Shown: positions 1-7,898 of the stretch, piece by piece
Numbering within the stretch: the stretch's first letter is position 1
Layout of the letters: each line of letters opens with the position of its first letter
DNA from: Chloroflexota bacterium
GTDB lineage: Bacteria > Chloroflexota > UBA6077 > SHYK01
Length of the DNA: 51,581 nt
Reading direction: 5' to 3'
Assembly: GCA_009377635.1 (NCBI GenBank)
Contig: WHTR01000008.1
Span: 1 to 51,581, forward strand
Notes under the pieces: model-generated
The model's input: the letters and a program-made list of their open reading frames with translations, nothing else
Databases searched by the model: none
Told to the model about the DNA's origin: nothing
Position numbers and translations under genes: made by a program

Positions 1-76
1 GTGTACTGCAGCCCGAAGCTTGACACGGAACCCTCGGACGCCTACCATCGGAGGGTGCTGGCCAGGGGAGTCGTTT

Positions 77-607
77 GTGAAGTGCCCTTATTGCTCGTCT
101 CCTCGAACGAAGGTGATCGACAAGCGGGACGGTGAAGACCTCACGGTAACGAGGCGGCGCCGGCGATGTGCGACGTGTGGTGCGAGGTTCACGACGTACG
201 AACGATCGGAGCTCGTGAGCCTCATCGTCGTTAAGAAGGACGGGCGTCGAGAGGAGTTCAGCCGCGCGAAGCTTCGGGCTGGCGTCACGAAGGCGTGCGC
301 GAAGCGGCCGGTGAGCGCGGCGACGATCGAGCAGTTGGTCAATGAGGTCGAAGCAGAGCTCCCGCGCCACGAGGGACCCGAAGTCAACCACACGGTCATC
401 GGGGAACTGGTGATGCAGAAGCTCCGCGAGGTTGATCATGTCGCATACATCCGATTCGCATCCGTGTACCGCGCATTCGCCGACCTCACGTCGTTTGAGG
501 AGGAGATCGCGCGTGCAAAGCGCTCGGCCCTCCGTGGCCAGCCGCCGGCCCAGGGTCCGGACCTGACCAGCGGACAGACCCGGCAACCACTGATCGTCGA
601 ACGCTGA
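77..607 (+). CDS. nrdR: Transcriptional repressor NrdR
   Basis: NrdR is the nucleotide-sensing repressor of ribonucleotide reductase operons; it binds NrdR boxes in DNA. The product (176 aa from this start) opens with a zinc ribbon whose cysteine pairs are at residues 3/6 and 31/34, with an Arg-rich stretch between them (RRRRRCATC). An ATP-cone domain follows at about residues 47-140 (VVKKDGRREEFSRAKL). I chose the GTG at 77 because the zinc ribbon must begin at the N-terminus and AGGGGAG lies just upstream; the longer ATG frame from 20 adds 19 residues unlike the family. The C-terminal ~25 residues are polar and go slightly beyond the usual ~150-160 aa. No nrd gene is in the window. Confidence 0.95.
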   Translation: MKCPYCSSPRTKVIDKRDGEDLTVTRRRRRCATCGARFTTYERSELVSLIVVKKDGRREEFSRAKLRAGVTKACAKRPVSAATIEQLVNEVEAELPRHEGPEVNHTVIGELVMQKLREVDHVAYIRFASVYRAFADLTSFEEEIARAKRSALRGQPPAQGPDLTSGQTRQPLIVER

Positions 608-624
608 CGGGTGAGTCCTGCCCA

Positions 625-1128
625 ATGCGCTTGCTGATGCTCCATGTTGACGCCTTCACGTGCACGATCACCCAGAAGGGGAGGTCCCCCATCACCGAGA
701 TGCCGAGCACGCCCAGCATGCACATCGACGACGGTCTCCTGGTGCTGGCGAACGCGGAGGACGGAGACGAGGCCGACTCCGACGGCGTGGCCGAGCGGGT
801 CGCACAGGAGATCCGGCGGCTCGCAAGTCAGCTCAAGCTGCGCGAGGTCATGCTCCTTCCCTTCGCACACCTCTTCGCGGACCCAGCTCCACCCGAGGCC
901 GCGCTGTCGATCCTCGAGGCGGCGGCCGCCGACCTGCGGTCCGGCGGGCTCAGGGTGGAGCGCCCTCCGTTCGGGTGGTTCCACACCTGGGATCTTCAGG
1001 CCAAGGGCCATCCGCTCTCACGCGTCGCCCGAACGGTGCGGCCGGCAGGAGCAACGGCGCCCCAGCCGCGGCCAGAGAATCGATCATCTCGTACCCACGT
1101 GTCGGGACAGCCACGTGGGTCGTCCTGA
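625..1128 (+). CDS. Freestanding archaeal-type ThrRS editing domain
   Basis: The 167-aa product resembles the N-terminal editing domain of archaeal threonyl-tRNA synthetase (the D-aminoacyl-tRNA deacylase-like fold that removes serine from mischarged tRNA-Thr). Visible family signatures are the opening MRLLMLHVDAFTCTI, the central LPFAHLFADPAPPEAA, the PPFGWFHTWDLQAKGHPLS block and the closing RTVRP. The remaining ~35 C-terminal residues are low-complexity. There is no synthetase catalytic core here, so it would act as a stand-alone proofreading factor or a derivative of one. It starts 17 bases after nrdR and overlaps the next gene by 14 bases, so co-transcription is likely. Family assignment is by sequence pattern; function is inferred. 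Confidence 0.75.
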   Translation: MRLLMLHVDAFTCTITQKGRSPITEMPSTPSMHIDDGLLVLANAEDGDEADSDGVAERVAQEIRRLASQLKLREVMLLPFAHLFADPAPPEAALSILEAAAADLRSGGLRVERPPFGWFHTWDLQAKGHPLSRVARTVRPAGATAPQPRPENRSSRTHVSGQPRGSS

Positions 1129-2053
1129 CCCTCACCTCACCGGCGGCGACCGCCGTGCCACCGTCGGGCTTCCTGTTTGGGTCGTCACACTCCCGGTTGG
1201 GCTGGTGCTGTTCGTCGCGGGCCTGGGCCTCCTCGGGCTGGAAGAGGCTGGAGAGGGCACGGCGCTCTGGCTTCCTGCGCTCCCGGGGTCCGCGGTGGCG
1301 GCTGTCGTCCTCGGCGGTGTGCTCCTCTGCGCAGGCCTACTGGCACTCCTGTTCGGCTGGAGCATCGGCGCGCGGCGTCCCCCCTGGCCGCCCGGCTCCC
1401 ACCGAGCGGTGCTTGGGACGACGGCCGTCGCTGTTCTCGTGGGGGCCGTCGTCGCCGTGGCCGGCGCCGGTCTCTTCCGTCAGCACCTACCGCGGAGCGC
1501 CGGCTTCTTCTTCGTCACCTTCGTGCTCAACCTCACGCTCCTCGCGTTCGCGTACGTCCAGGGGGTGCGGACCGGAGTCGTGACCTCGCGTTCACTCGGG
1601 CTTGACCCGCGGAGCTGGGGCGACGGCGTTGCTTGGGGGGTAGTTGGCGCTCTCGCGCTGATCGCCCTGGGCGTCATCAATGGGCTCATCCTGCGGGCCC
1701 TCGGCGTTACCCAGCCGCAGACGGAGGCGCTGCACGCGCTCCGCGCGCTTGGGTTCCCACAAATTCTCGCCGTCCTAGCCGCCGGAGCGGTCGTCAGCCC
1801 AGTCGTCGAGGAGCTGTATTTTCGAGGATATGTGTTCAACGCCTACGTTGCGGAGAAGGGACCGAGGACCGCCTTCGTTGCGTCATCGCTCCTGTTCGGC
1901 GTCGTCCATGGACACGTCGTGCTCGTCGTGCCCGTCTTCGTGGTGGGTCTGGTCCTGGCCAGCGTCTACCGCCGGTCCGGCACCATCGTCGCTCCCATCG
2001 CAGCCCACATGCTGAACAACGGGATCGCCCTTGCGCCCCTACCGTTTCTCTGA
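1115..2053 (+). CDS. CPBP-family intramembrane metalloprotease
   Basis: This ~312-aa membrane protein has about eight hydrophobic segments. The C-terminal half carries the three CPBP (Abi/Rce1-like) motifs: EELYFRG, the FGVVHGH block and HMLNN, which supply the Glu and His residues of the putative metalloprotease site. CPBP proteins cleave membrane substrates or modify prenylated or peptide partners; the substrate here is unknown. The frame is open far upstream, but the earlier part encodes Arg/Ser-rich noise over the preceding gene. GTG at 1115 is the only plausible start near the first membrane segment; it overlaps the ThrRS-editing-like gene by 14 bases, which suggests translational coupling. 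The next gene begins 23 bases before its stop codon. Confidence 0.85.
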   Translation: MGRPDPHLTGGDRRATVGLPVWVVTLPVGLVLFVAGLGLLGLEEAGEGTALWLPALPGSAVAAVVLGGVLLCAGLLALLFGWSIGARRPPWPPGSHRAVLGTTAVAVLVGAVVAVAGAGLFRQHLPRSAGFFFVTFVLNLTLLAFAYVQGVRTGVVTSRSLGLDPRSWGDGVAWGVVGALALIALGVINGLILRALGVTQPQTEALHALRALGFPQILAVLAAGAVVSPVVEELYFRGYVFNAYVAEKGPRTAFVASSLLFGVVHGHVVLVVPVFVVGLVLASVYRRSGTIVAPIAAHMLNNGIALAPLPFL

Positions 2054-2822
2054 CCACCGGAGCCTGCTGTCTCGTGCGACGCTCTCGATCGCGGCGCTGT
2101 TCATCGCGCTGTCCGCGTCGGGCTGCCTCCTTGGGGGTGAGCCCGTCACGCAGCAGATTCTGGAGGATGCCCGCCAACGCCGGGAGATGATCGCGACGGC
2201 CACGGAGACTGGCACGCCGACACCGACCCCGGGCACACCGAGGCCGACCCCGACCCGGACGCCGCTCCCCGGCCGATCCTTTGCGAGAGTCGTCCGCGTG
2301 TGGGATGGCAACTCAATCCTCATTGAGGGCGGGAACTCAGTCCGCTACATCGGCGCCGACACGCCGGGCGCCGGCATGTTCCAACGGCCGCTGGAGCCGT
2401 TCGGGCGGGAGGCCGCCGAGCGCAACGTAGAGCTGGTCGAGGGGAAGCGCGTCGAGCTGGAGGCGGATGCCGCCGACGTCGATTCATCCGGCATGATGCT
2501 CCGGTACGTCTACATCGAGGGGGTCATGGTCAACGAGGTGCTCCTCGAGGAGGGGCTGGCGTTCCTCGCTCCTCTCGGTGCGAACGCGCGTTACGCGGCG
2601 CGGCTCCGGTCGGCGGCGGAGGACGCGCGGCAGGCGCGGCGTTATGTGTGGACGCTGCCGACACCAACGCCTACGCGGACGCCCGTACCGACTGCGACGC
2701 GGACACCAACTGCCACCCCCACGTTCACGTCGGGACCAACGTCCACGCGCCAGCCGACGCCGACGCTCCCCCAGGTACCCCCAGCCATTATCGGCGCGCT
2801 ACCGCATCGTCCATTTGATTGA
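2031..2822 (+). CDS. SNase-like lipoprotein, catalytic residues replaced
   Basis: The 263-aa product has a hydrophobic N-terminal segment ending in a lipobox-like ASGC (Cys32), then a Thr/Pro-rich linker (about 55-80), a staphylococcal-nuclease-like OB fold (about 84-210) and a second Thr/Pro-rich tail. This is a surface-anchored layout. Fold landmarks are WDGNS, RYIGADTP and MVNEVLLEEGLAFLAP. Against SNase, Arg35 and Asp40 are kept (Arg105, Asp110), but catalytic Glu43 is Gly113 and catalytic Arg87 is Met155, so nuclease activity is doubtful and the domain may only bind a ligand. The start is TTG at 2031, overlapping the CPBP gene by 23 bases; no better start precedes the signal segment. Confidence 0.8.
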   Translation: MRPYRFSDHRSLLSRATLSIAALFIALSASGCLLGGEPVTQQILEDARQRREMIATATETGTPTPTPGTPRPTPTRTPLPGRSFARVVRVWDGNSILIEGGNSVRYIGADTPGAGMFQRPLEPFGREAAERNVELVEGKRVELEADAADVDSSGMMLRYVYIEGVMVNEVLLEEGLAFLAPLGANARYAARLRSAAEDARQARRYVWTLPTPTPTRTPVPTATRTPTATPTFTSGPTSTRQPTPTLPQVPPAIIGALPHRPFD

Positions 2823-2843
2823 TGCTCTTTGCGTCCATATACT
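2815..2843 (+). promoter_or_regulatory. Sigma-70-type promoter
   Basis: TTGATT at 2815-2820 and TATACT at 2838-2843 are separated by exactly 17 bases. The expected start of transcription near 2850 lies about 45 bases before the ATG at 2896, so this should drive the substrate-binding-like gene. The -35 box overlaps the last codons of the SNase-like gene. Confidence 0.6.
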
Positions 2844-2895
2844 CGCCTCGTATGGTGTTCCTCGAGGAGATCCAGATCCTTCAGGAGACGAAATC

Positions 2896-3846
2896 ATGGC
2901 TGATCCGAAGCTGGTCCTGGCCTTTCGCGAACCGGACATCGACACGCAGCGCCCCTTCATCGAGGGGCAGGTGAAGGTTGAGGGCTTCGGGCTCGAGACC
3001 CAGAAATTTACGGGTCCGGACTCCTGCGACGCCTGGGATGCCAGCTTTGGCGGTACGCTCATGCAGACGGCCGGGCGGGGCGAATTCCCCTACGTCTCCA
3101 TCCCAGCCTTTCCAAATCGCAAGTTTCGTCTCCAATACTGCTACGTCAACGCTGCGTCGGGAATCAACACCCCCCGCGACCTCGAGGGCAAGCGGGTGTT
3201 CGTGAGCAGCACAGCCGGCATCTGGGCTCGCGGTGCACTGCTGAACTACTACGAAGTCGACTTCACCAAGATCCACTGGGTGATGAGCGACGGCGAGGGC
3301 GGCGCCAAGAGCTGGGGGCCCAGCATCGAGGTCGAGCCGCTGCCGCGGGGCACGAACGTCGACGCCATGCTGCTGAGCGGTGAGCTGGACTGCGTGATCG
3401 AGCCGAACGTGCTGCCCTCCATCAGCAACCGAGACCCGCGCGTGCGGCGGCTCTTCCCCGACTTCAAGACCGAGGAGCAGAAGTATTTCCGGGAGACGGG
3501 CATCTTCCCCATCAGCCACGTGGTCTCGTTCAACAAGTCCTACGTCGAACAGCGTCCCGACGCACCCATCGCTCTGCTCAAAGCCTACCGGCAGTCCCGT
3601 GACATCGCACTGAACTCGGTCGGTGGGACAGACGGCCCGCTGTACCTCGTTATCTCCTGGGCAGTCGCCGCGATGAACGAACAGCGCGAGGTGATGGGCG
3701 AACGCTACTACGCCTACAACGTGGTCGACAACGTGCGCTCGCTCGAGGCCATGATGCTATTCGCGCATCAGTTCGGCATCACCCCCACCCGGCTCGACTA
3801 TCGGCGATTCTTCCATGAAGAGGCCGCCGCGTATCCGGGCTGGTAG
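2896..3846 (+). CDS. Substrate-binding-like protein (4,5-dihydroxyphthalate decarboxylase family)
   Basis: The 316-aa protein resembles the Pht5-like group, which has a periplasmic-binding-protein type II fold. Typical features are the Gly/Phe-rich opening with the FRPD-like core, GRGEFPYVSIPAFPNRKFR, the block NTPRDLEGKRVFVSS, and LDCVIEPNVLPSI. The family contains dihydroxyphthalate decarboxylases and many uncharacterised members; no phthalate pathway genes are nearby, so the substrate is not known. There is no signal peptide, which suggests a cytoplasmic protein rather than a transporter component. The ATG at 2896 follows AGGAG by 8 bases and a good promoter lies at 2815-2843, so the gene is probably transcribed alone. 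Confidence 0.8.
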   Translation: MADPKLVLAFREPDIDTQRPFIEGQVKVEGFGLETQKFTGPDSCDAWDASFGGTLMQTAGRGEFPYVSIPAFPNRKFRLQYCYVNAASGINTPRDLEGKRVFVSSTAGIWARGALLNYYEVDFTKIHWVMSDGEGGAKSWGPSIEVEPLPRGTNVDAMLLSGELDCVIEPNVLPSISNRDPRVRRLFPDFKTEEQKYFRETGIFPISHVVSFNKSYVEQRPDAPIALLKAYRQSRDIALNSVGGTDGPLYLVISWAVAAMNEQREVMGERYYAYNVVDNVRSLEAMMLFAHQFGITPTRLDYRRFFHEEAAAYPGW

Positions 3847-3977
3847 CAGGACCGGACGCAGAACCGGCGCGACGGACCGCACGGCGCGTCGGTCGGCGCA
3901 CGATGGGCTTACACCTGCCTCGGGAATGAAACGACGTCCGACGCCGTAGTCTGTAATGAGACGGGAGGGGAGCATCC

Positions 3978-4970
3978 ATGCCAGCCATCACCGCTGACAC
4001 GATCATCTTGCCACGCGTCCCAGCCCCGCACCCGACCGCAGGAGACCGTCCGGTGGTATCGCTCACTACCGCGCCGAGCGCCTTAGAGGGCGAGGGCTTT
4101 CCGGTGCGGCGGGCGTTCGCTGGAGTGGATCTGCGACTGCTCGACCCGTTCATCCACATGGACCAGATGGGTGAGGTCGAGTACGGCCCGGGCGAGCCCA
4201 AGGGAACTCCGTGGCACCCGCACCGCGGCTTTGAGACCGTTACCTACATGATCGACGGCATCTTTCGGCACCAGGACTCCAATGGGGGCGGCGGGCTCAT
4301 CAGCGACGGAGACACGCAGTGGATGACGGCGGGCGAAGGAATATTGCATATTGAGGCGCCACCGGAGGATGTCGTGGCCCGCGGAGGCCTGTTCCACGGC
4401 TTCCAGCTGTGGGTCAACCTTCCCGCGCGGCTGAAGATGTCTCCGCCGCGCTACCAGGACATCCGTCGTGGCCAGGTCGTGCTGCTGAGCTCGCCGGACG
4501 GCGGCGCGCTGCTCCGCGTCATCGCCGGCGAGGTGGCGGGGAACAGGGGGCCGGGCGTAACCTACACGCCGATCACGCTGCTTCATGCAACCCTGGCGCC
4601 GGGCGCCCAGCTCAGGCTGCTGTGGCGGCCCGATTTCAACGCGGTCGCATACGTCCTCACCGGGCTGGGCTCGGTCGGCATCGACAAGGCGCCCGTGCGC
4701 GCGGGTCAGCTCGCAGTCTACGGACCTGGTGACGTCGTGACGGTCGCGGCGGACGACCAACAGCAGGATCGCAGCCCGCAGCTCGATGTTTTGCTGCTGG
4801 GAGGACTTCCCATTCGGGAGCCCGTCGCGGCATACGGCCCCTTTGTGATGAACACCAGGCAAGAGCTTGTTCAGGCGTTTGAGGACTACCAGGCCGGGCG
4901 TCTGGGAACCATCCCGTCTGAGCCACGTCCTGGCCACGACACCCTAAACTCGCCCTCCAAACCGCGGTAG
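3978..4970 (+). CDS. Pirin-family bicupin protein
   Basis: The 330-aa product is a pirin: two cupin barrels, the first carrying the iron ligands. The signature WHPHRGFETVTYMIDG supplies two His ligands and GILHIEAP supplies the third His and the Glu. Bacterial pirins include quercetin-dioxygenase-like enzymes and metal- or redox-sensing regulators; nothing here decides between them. The C-terminal ~25 residues are polar and probably disordered. The ATG at 3978 is preceded by GGGAGGGGAG. The gene is flanked by a ~130-base gap upstream and a ~300-base gap downstream, so it is probably a single-gene unit. Confidence 0.9.
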   Translation: MPAITADTIILPRVPAPHPTAGDRPVVSLTTAPSALEGEGFPVRRAFAGVDLRLLDPFIHMDQMGEVEYGPGEPKGTPWHPHRGFETVTYMIDGIFRHQDSNGGGGLISDGDTQWMTAGEGILHIEAPPEDVVARGGLFHGFQLWVNLPARLKMSPPRYQDIRRGQVVLLSSPDGGALLRVIAGEVAGNRGPGVTYTPITLLHATLAPGAQLRLLWRPDFNAVAYVLTGLGSVGIDKAPVRAGQLAVYGPGDVVTVAADDQQQDRSPQLDVLLLGGLPIREPVAAYGPFVMNTRQELVQAFEDYQAGRLGTIPSEPRPGHDTLNSPSKPR

Positions 4971-5270
4971 CCCGAATTCCGCACTTGACACGTTATTACG
5001 TACGATTTTCGGCTGTTCGTCACCATTTCGATTGACGCCGACGTAACCATGCATAATAGGGCGTACCAAGGTTGCTCAGCGTTCACAGCCGCTTCTGCCG
5101 TTCCAACGCACGCGGAAGTGGGGCTAGGGGTGAGAGGCGATTGCAGGTGATGGTGCGCAGTTGGTCACAACGTCCTCGGGGCGATTCAGAGGCTGAGGAA
5201 GTGGCAGTTTTCACGAGACTCGTTGCGCTCGACCGTACAGCCCTGCGGGCGCTCGTGAAGGCGCCGCCGG
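4971..5270. other. Intergenic region, weak promoter-like elements only
   Basis: This ~300-base stretch between the pirin and the TPR/dehydrogenase gene has no convincing gene. It is locally AT-richer near 4985-5060. TTGACG (5032-5037) and CATAAT (5052-5057) are promoter-like, but the 14-base spacing is too short for confidence. A 5' part of the downstream gene could have decayed here, because that gene starts abruptly inside a TPR module. Confidence 0.3.
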
Positions 5271-6893
5271 ATGCGAGGGGGCTTCGGATGTTGCGTTGTG
5301 CCGGCCGACTCTGATGCTCTCCTGGGCGCGGCTGAACAGGCTCTGAAAGCTGGCGATTGGGCGACCGCGAGGAGCTCCTTCGAGGCGGCGCTCGAGCAGG
5401 AGGAGACGCCCGAGGGGCTACTCGGGTTGGGAAATGCGCTGTGGTGGCTGCAGGAGACTGAGGCTTCGCTTCGCTGCCGCGCGCGTGCCTACGCTGCGTT
5501 CTGCCGTCGGCCGGACCCATTCCAGGCCGCGGTCGTCGCGCTCCAGCTATCCACCCATTATGGCGCGAGCCTCGGCAACGACGCCGCCGCGCGTGGCTGG
5601 CTGGGTCGTGCAGCTAGGTTGGTCGAGAAGTTCAAGCTTGCTCCGCTGGACGGGTGGGTGCTGCTCGGTCGAGCTGAGCTGGCCAACACTGGCGGCGATC
5701 CGCGGGCGGGAGAGGCATTTGCGCGCGAGGCGATCGAGCTCGCGCGCCGTTTCCCCGACGCCGACCTGGAGCTCTGCGCCCTCAGCCAGCTCGGCGGCGC
5801 ACTCGTCTTGTTGGGCAAGATCGAAGAAGGGACCGTACTCCTGGATCAAGCGATGGCGGGCGCGCTGGGCGGGGCCGAGTCCGACCCGCTCAGCTTCCTA
5901 CGCGTCGTCGAGGAGGTCTCGTACGCCGACGGGTCGGCCGGCTGGTGCACGATGATCGGCGGCTGCTACGAGGTTTTCGGCGGCATGCTTCCGCCGCAGG
6001 GCGCGCACGAGATCCTCGGCGATCCCTCGACGATTTCGGCAGGGAACTTCCGGCCAGACAAAGGCGTGGCTCTCGAAGTCGAGGGTGGCCACCGAGTCAG
6101 CGGCCGCTGGGAGCTGGCCAGCGGATCGAGTCACGCCACGTGGTACATCACGGGCGCGATGATCATGCGCAACGGCGAGCCGATCATGGAGCCCAACGGC
6201 AGGCCGCGGATGCGCGAGTTTTTCTTCCCAGCGGCTGAGGCCGAGGTGATTGACACGTGGGAGTCGACGGGGCTTCGCGGCACCGCGAGTCACGACTACG
6301 AGGTGCTGGACATCTTTGTGCCAGAGCACCGCACGCTGTGGTTCCAGGAACCTCCCAGCGAGCACGGACCGTTGTACCGGATGCCGCCAGTCGCGATGTT
6401 CGCCACTTTTATCGCTGCCGTACAGCTCGGGATCGCGCGACACGCAATCGACGCCTTTGTCGAGCTCGCGACGTCGAAAATTCCGACCATGACGCAGACC
6501 GTCCTCGCGGACAAGCCGACGGCCCAGGCGACCCTGGGTGAGGCGAAGGCGCTCCAGGCCTCGGCGCGTGTGTACGTCGAAACGGCCCTGCAAACCCTTT
6601 GGGAGCGGGTTGAAGCTGGTCACGCGCCCACGCTCGCCAATCGGGGCGATCTCTGGCTCGCCGCTGCCCACGCCGGGCACTCCGCCCATGCGGCGATCGA
6701 CATGCTGTACACGGCGGCGGGCGCCAGCTCCGTGTACGCAACCGGCGCGCTCGACCGTTGCCTACGCGACGCGCGCACCGCACTGCAGCACGTCTGCACA
6801 CAGGAGGTCCACTTCGAGACCGCCGGAGGGCTCGCACTCGGGCGCGACGCGCTCGCAAGCGTCTGGGGACTCGACTACCGAGGTGAAGGGTGA
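5271..6893 (+). CDS. TPR-repeat / acyl-CoA dehydrogenase-like fusion protein
   Basis: This 540-aa ORF joins two unrelated families. Residues ~12-200 form a TPR-like helical module of the kind attached to transcription regulators (AGDWATARSSFEAALEQEE, then repeats ending DQAMAGALGG). From ~203 on it matches the body of an acyl-CoA dehydrogenase/HpaB-like flavoprotein (FLRVVEEVSYADGSAGWC, the middle beta domain, then a C-terminal helical bundle ending with GALDRCLRDARTALQH). The usual N-terminal dehydrogenase helical domain is absent; the TPR module takes its place and the join falls at a shared Asp-Pro. Flavin binding and activity are therefore uncertain. Either a true fusion gene or a recombined/chimeric locus is possible. 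The exact start is uncertain (ATG 5271 or GTG 5298). Confidence 0.7.
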   Translation: MRGGFGCCVVPADSDALLGAAEQALKAGDWATARSSFEAALEQEETPEGLLGLGNALWWLQETEASLRCRARAYAAFCRRPDPFQAAVVALQLSTHYGASLGNDAAARGWLGRAARLVEKFKLAPLDGWVLLGRAELANTGGDPRAGEAFAREAIELARRFPDADLELCALSQLGGALVLLGKIEEGTVLLDQAMAGALGGAESDPLSFLRVVEEVSYADGSAGWCTMIGGCYEVFGGMLPPQGAHEILGDPSTISAGNFRPDKGVALEVEGGHRVSGRWELASGSSHATWYITGAMIMRNGEPIMEPNGRPRMREFFFPAAEAEVIDTWESTGLRGTASHDYEVLDIFVPEHRTLWFQEPPSEHGPLYRMPPVAMFATFIAAVQLGIARHAIDAFVELATSKIPTMTQTVLADKPTAQATLGEAKALQASARVYVETALQTLWERVEAGHAPTLANRGDLWLAAAHAGHSAHAAIDMLYTAAGASSVYATGALDRCLRDARTALQHVCTQEVHFETAGGLALGRDALASVWGLDYRGEG

Positions 6894-7033
6894 GCCAAGG
6901 AAGGCTCGACATGATTGACACACGTATCTCGGGCTTGTCGCCGTCCGACTCTTCGGCGAGACCCACCGCTCCCACCCGAGCATGAGGCTGGCAACGCCTC
7001 GGCGGGCGGCGTCAGCGGAGACGGGCACGCAGC

Positions 7034-7825
7034 TCAGCGGCGCGCCGCTTCGAGGATGCTTAGGAGCTCCGCCAAGCTCTGCACCCGCAGATCGGGGTTG
7101 ACGTCGCCGCTCGGCTGGGCGAGATCAGCCTCGAGCAGGATCGTCGCCAACCCCGCGGCCCGGCCGGCACGTATGTCGGTGGCGATCTGGTCGCCGATGA
7201 TCGCGGCACGCCCGGGCTTCGCGCCCAGCCGGCCGAGCGCCACCTGCAGCAGGGTAGGCTGGGGCTTGCCGATAACAAGCGGGGCCACGCCAGTGGCGGT
7301 CGAGATCGCGGCCACGATTGCGCCGGCTCCGGGCCACAGCCCCTCTTCGACGGGATAGGCGTGGTCGGCGTTGGTCGCGATGAACTGGGCGCCCCGCTGA
7401 ATGGCGAGGCATGCCGTCGCGAGGCGCAGATACGTCAGGCGCCGGTCAAGCGCCGCAACGACGTACGTGGGGTCGACCTCGTTGACCCGGAATCCCGCTC
7501 GCGCGAGGGCCGTGTGGAGCCCGTCCTCGCCGACCACGTACACGGTAGCGTCGGGTTCCGCCACCTCTCTCAGATAAGTGGCTGTGGCCTCCGCACTCGT
7601 GACGATCGTTCGTGCGTCGACGACGATTCCTATTGACGCGAGCTTCGCCGCGTACTCCTCCGGAGAGAGGGTCGCGTTGTTCGTCACGAAGGCGAATCGG
7701 ATCCCGAGGTCCGTGAGGACAGGAACGACGTCTCTCGCACCCGGCAGCGGCGCATCCCCTCGATGCACGACGCCGTCGAGGTCGATGAGCAGCGCCTCGA
7801 TCTCAACAAGCCAGCGGGCCGTCAT
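7034..7825 (-). CDS. HAD-IIA family hydrolase (NagD-like phosphatase)
   Basis: The 263-aa product is a haloacid-dehalogenase-type phosphatase with a class IIA cap. Motif I is IDLDGVVHRG, with nucleophile and acid Asp15 and Asp17. VTNNATLSPEEYA is the hallmark motif II region of the NagD/phosphoglycolate phosphatase group, and KPQPTLLQVALGRL followed by IIGDQIATDIRAGRAAG supplies the Lys and the Mg-binding acids. Likely substrates are small phosphomonoesters (sugar phosphates, phosphoglycolate, UMP); the exact one cannot be read from sequence. It lies at the 3' end of a minus-strand run with DUF1461 and lgt, separated by 73 bases, and may share their transcript. Confidence 0.9.
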   Translation of the reverse strand: MTARWLVEIEALLIDLDGVVHRGDAPLPGARDVVPVLTDLGIRFAFVTNNATLSPEEYAAKLASIGIVVDARTIVTSAEATATYLREVAEPDATVYVVGEDGLHTALARAGFRVNEVDPTYVVAALDRRLTYLRLATACLAIQRGAQFIATNADHAYPVEEGLWPGAGAIVAAISTATGVAPLVIGKPQPTLLQVALGRLGAKPGRAAIIGDQIATDIRAGRAAGLATILLEADLAQPSGDVNPDLRVQSLAELLSILEAARR

Positions 7826-7898
7826 TGGCGACGACGCTCCCCATCCGTGTCATTCCCGCCTGCCGGTGCGTCACATGCTCCGAGCCGCGCACGACCCA

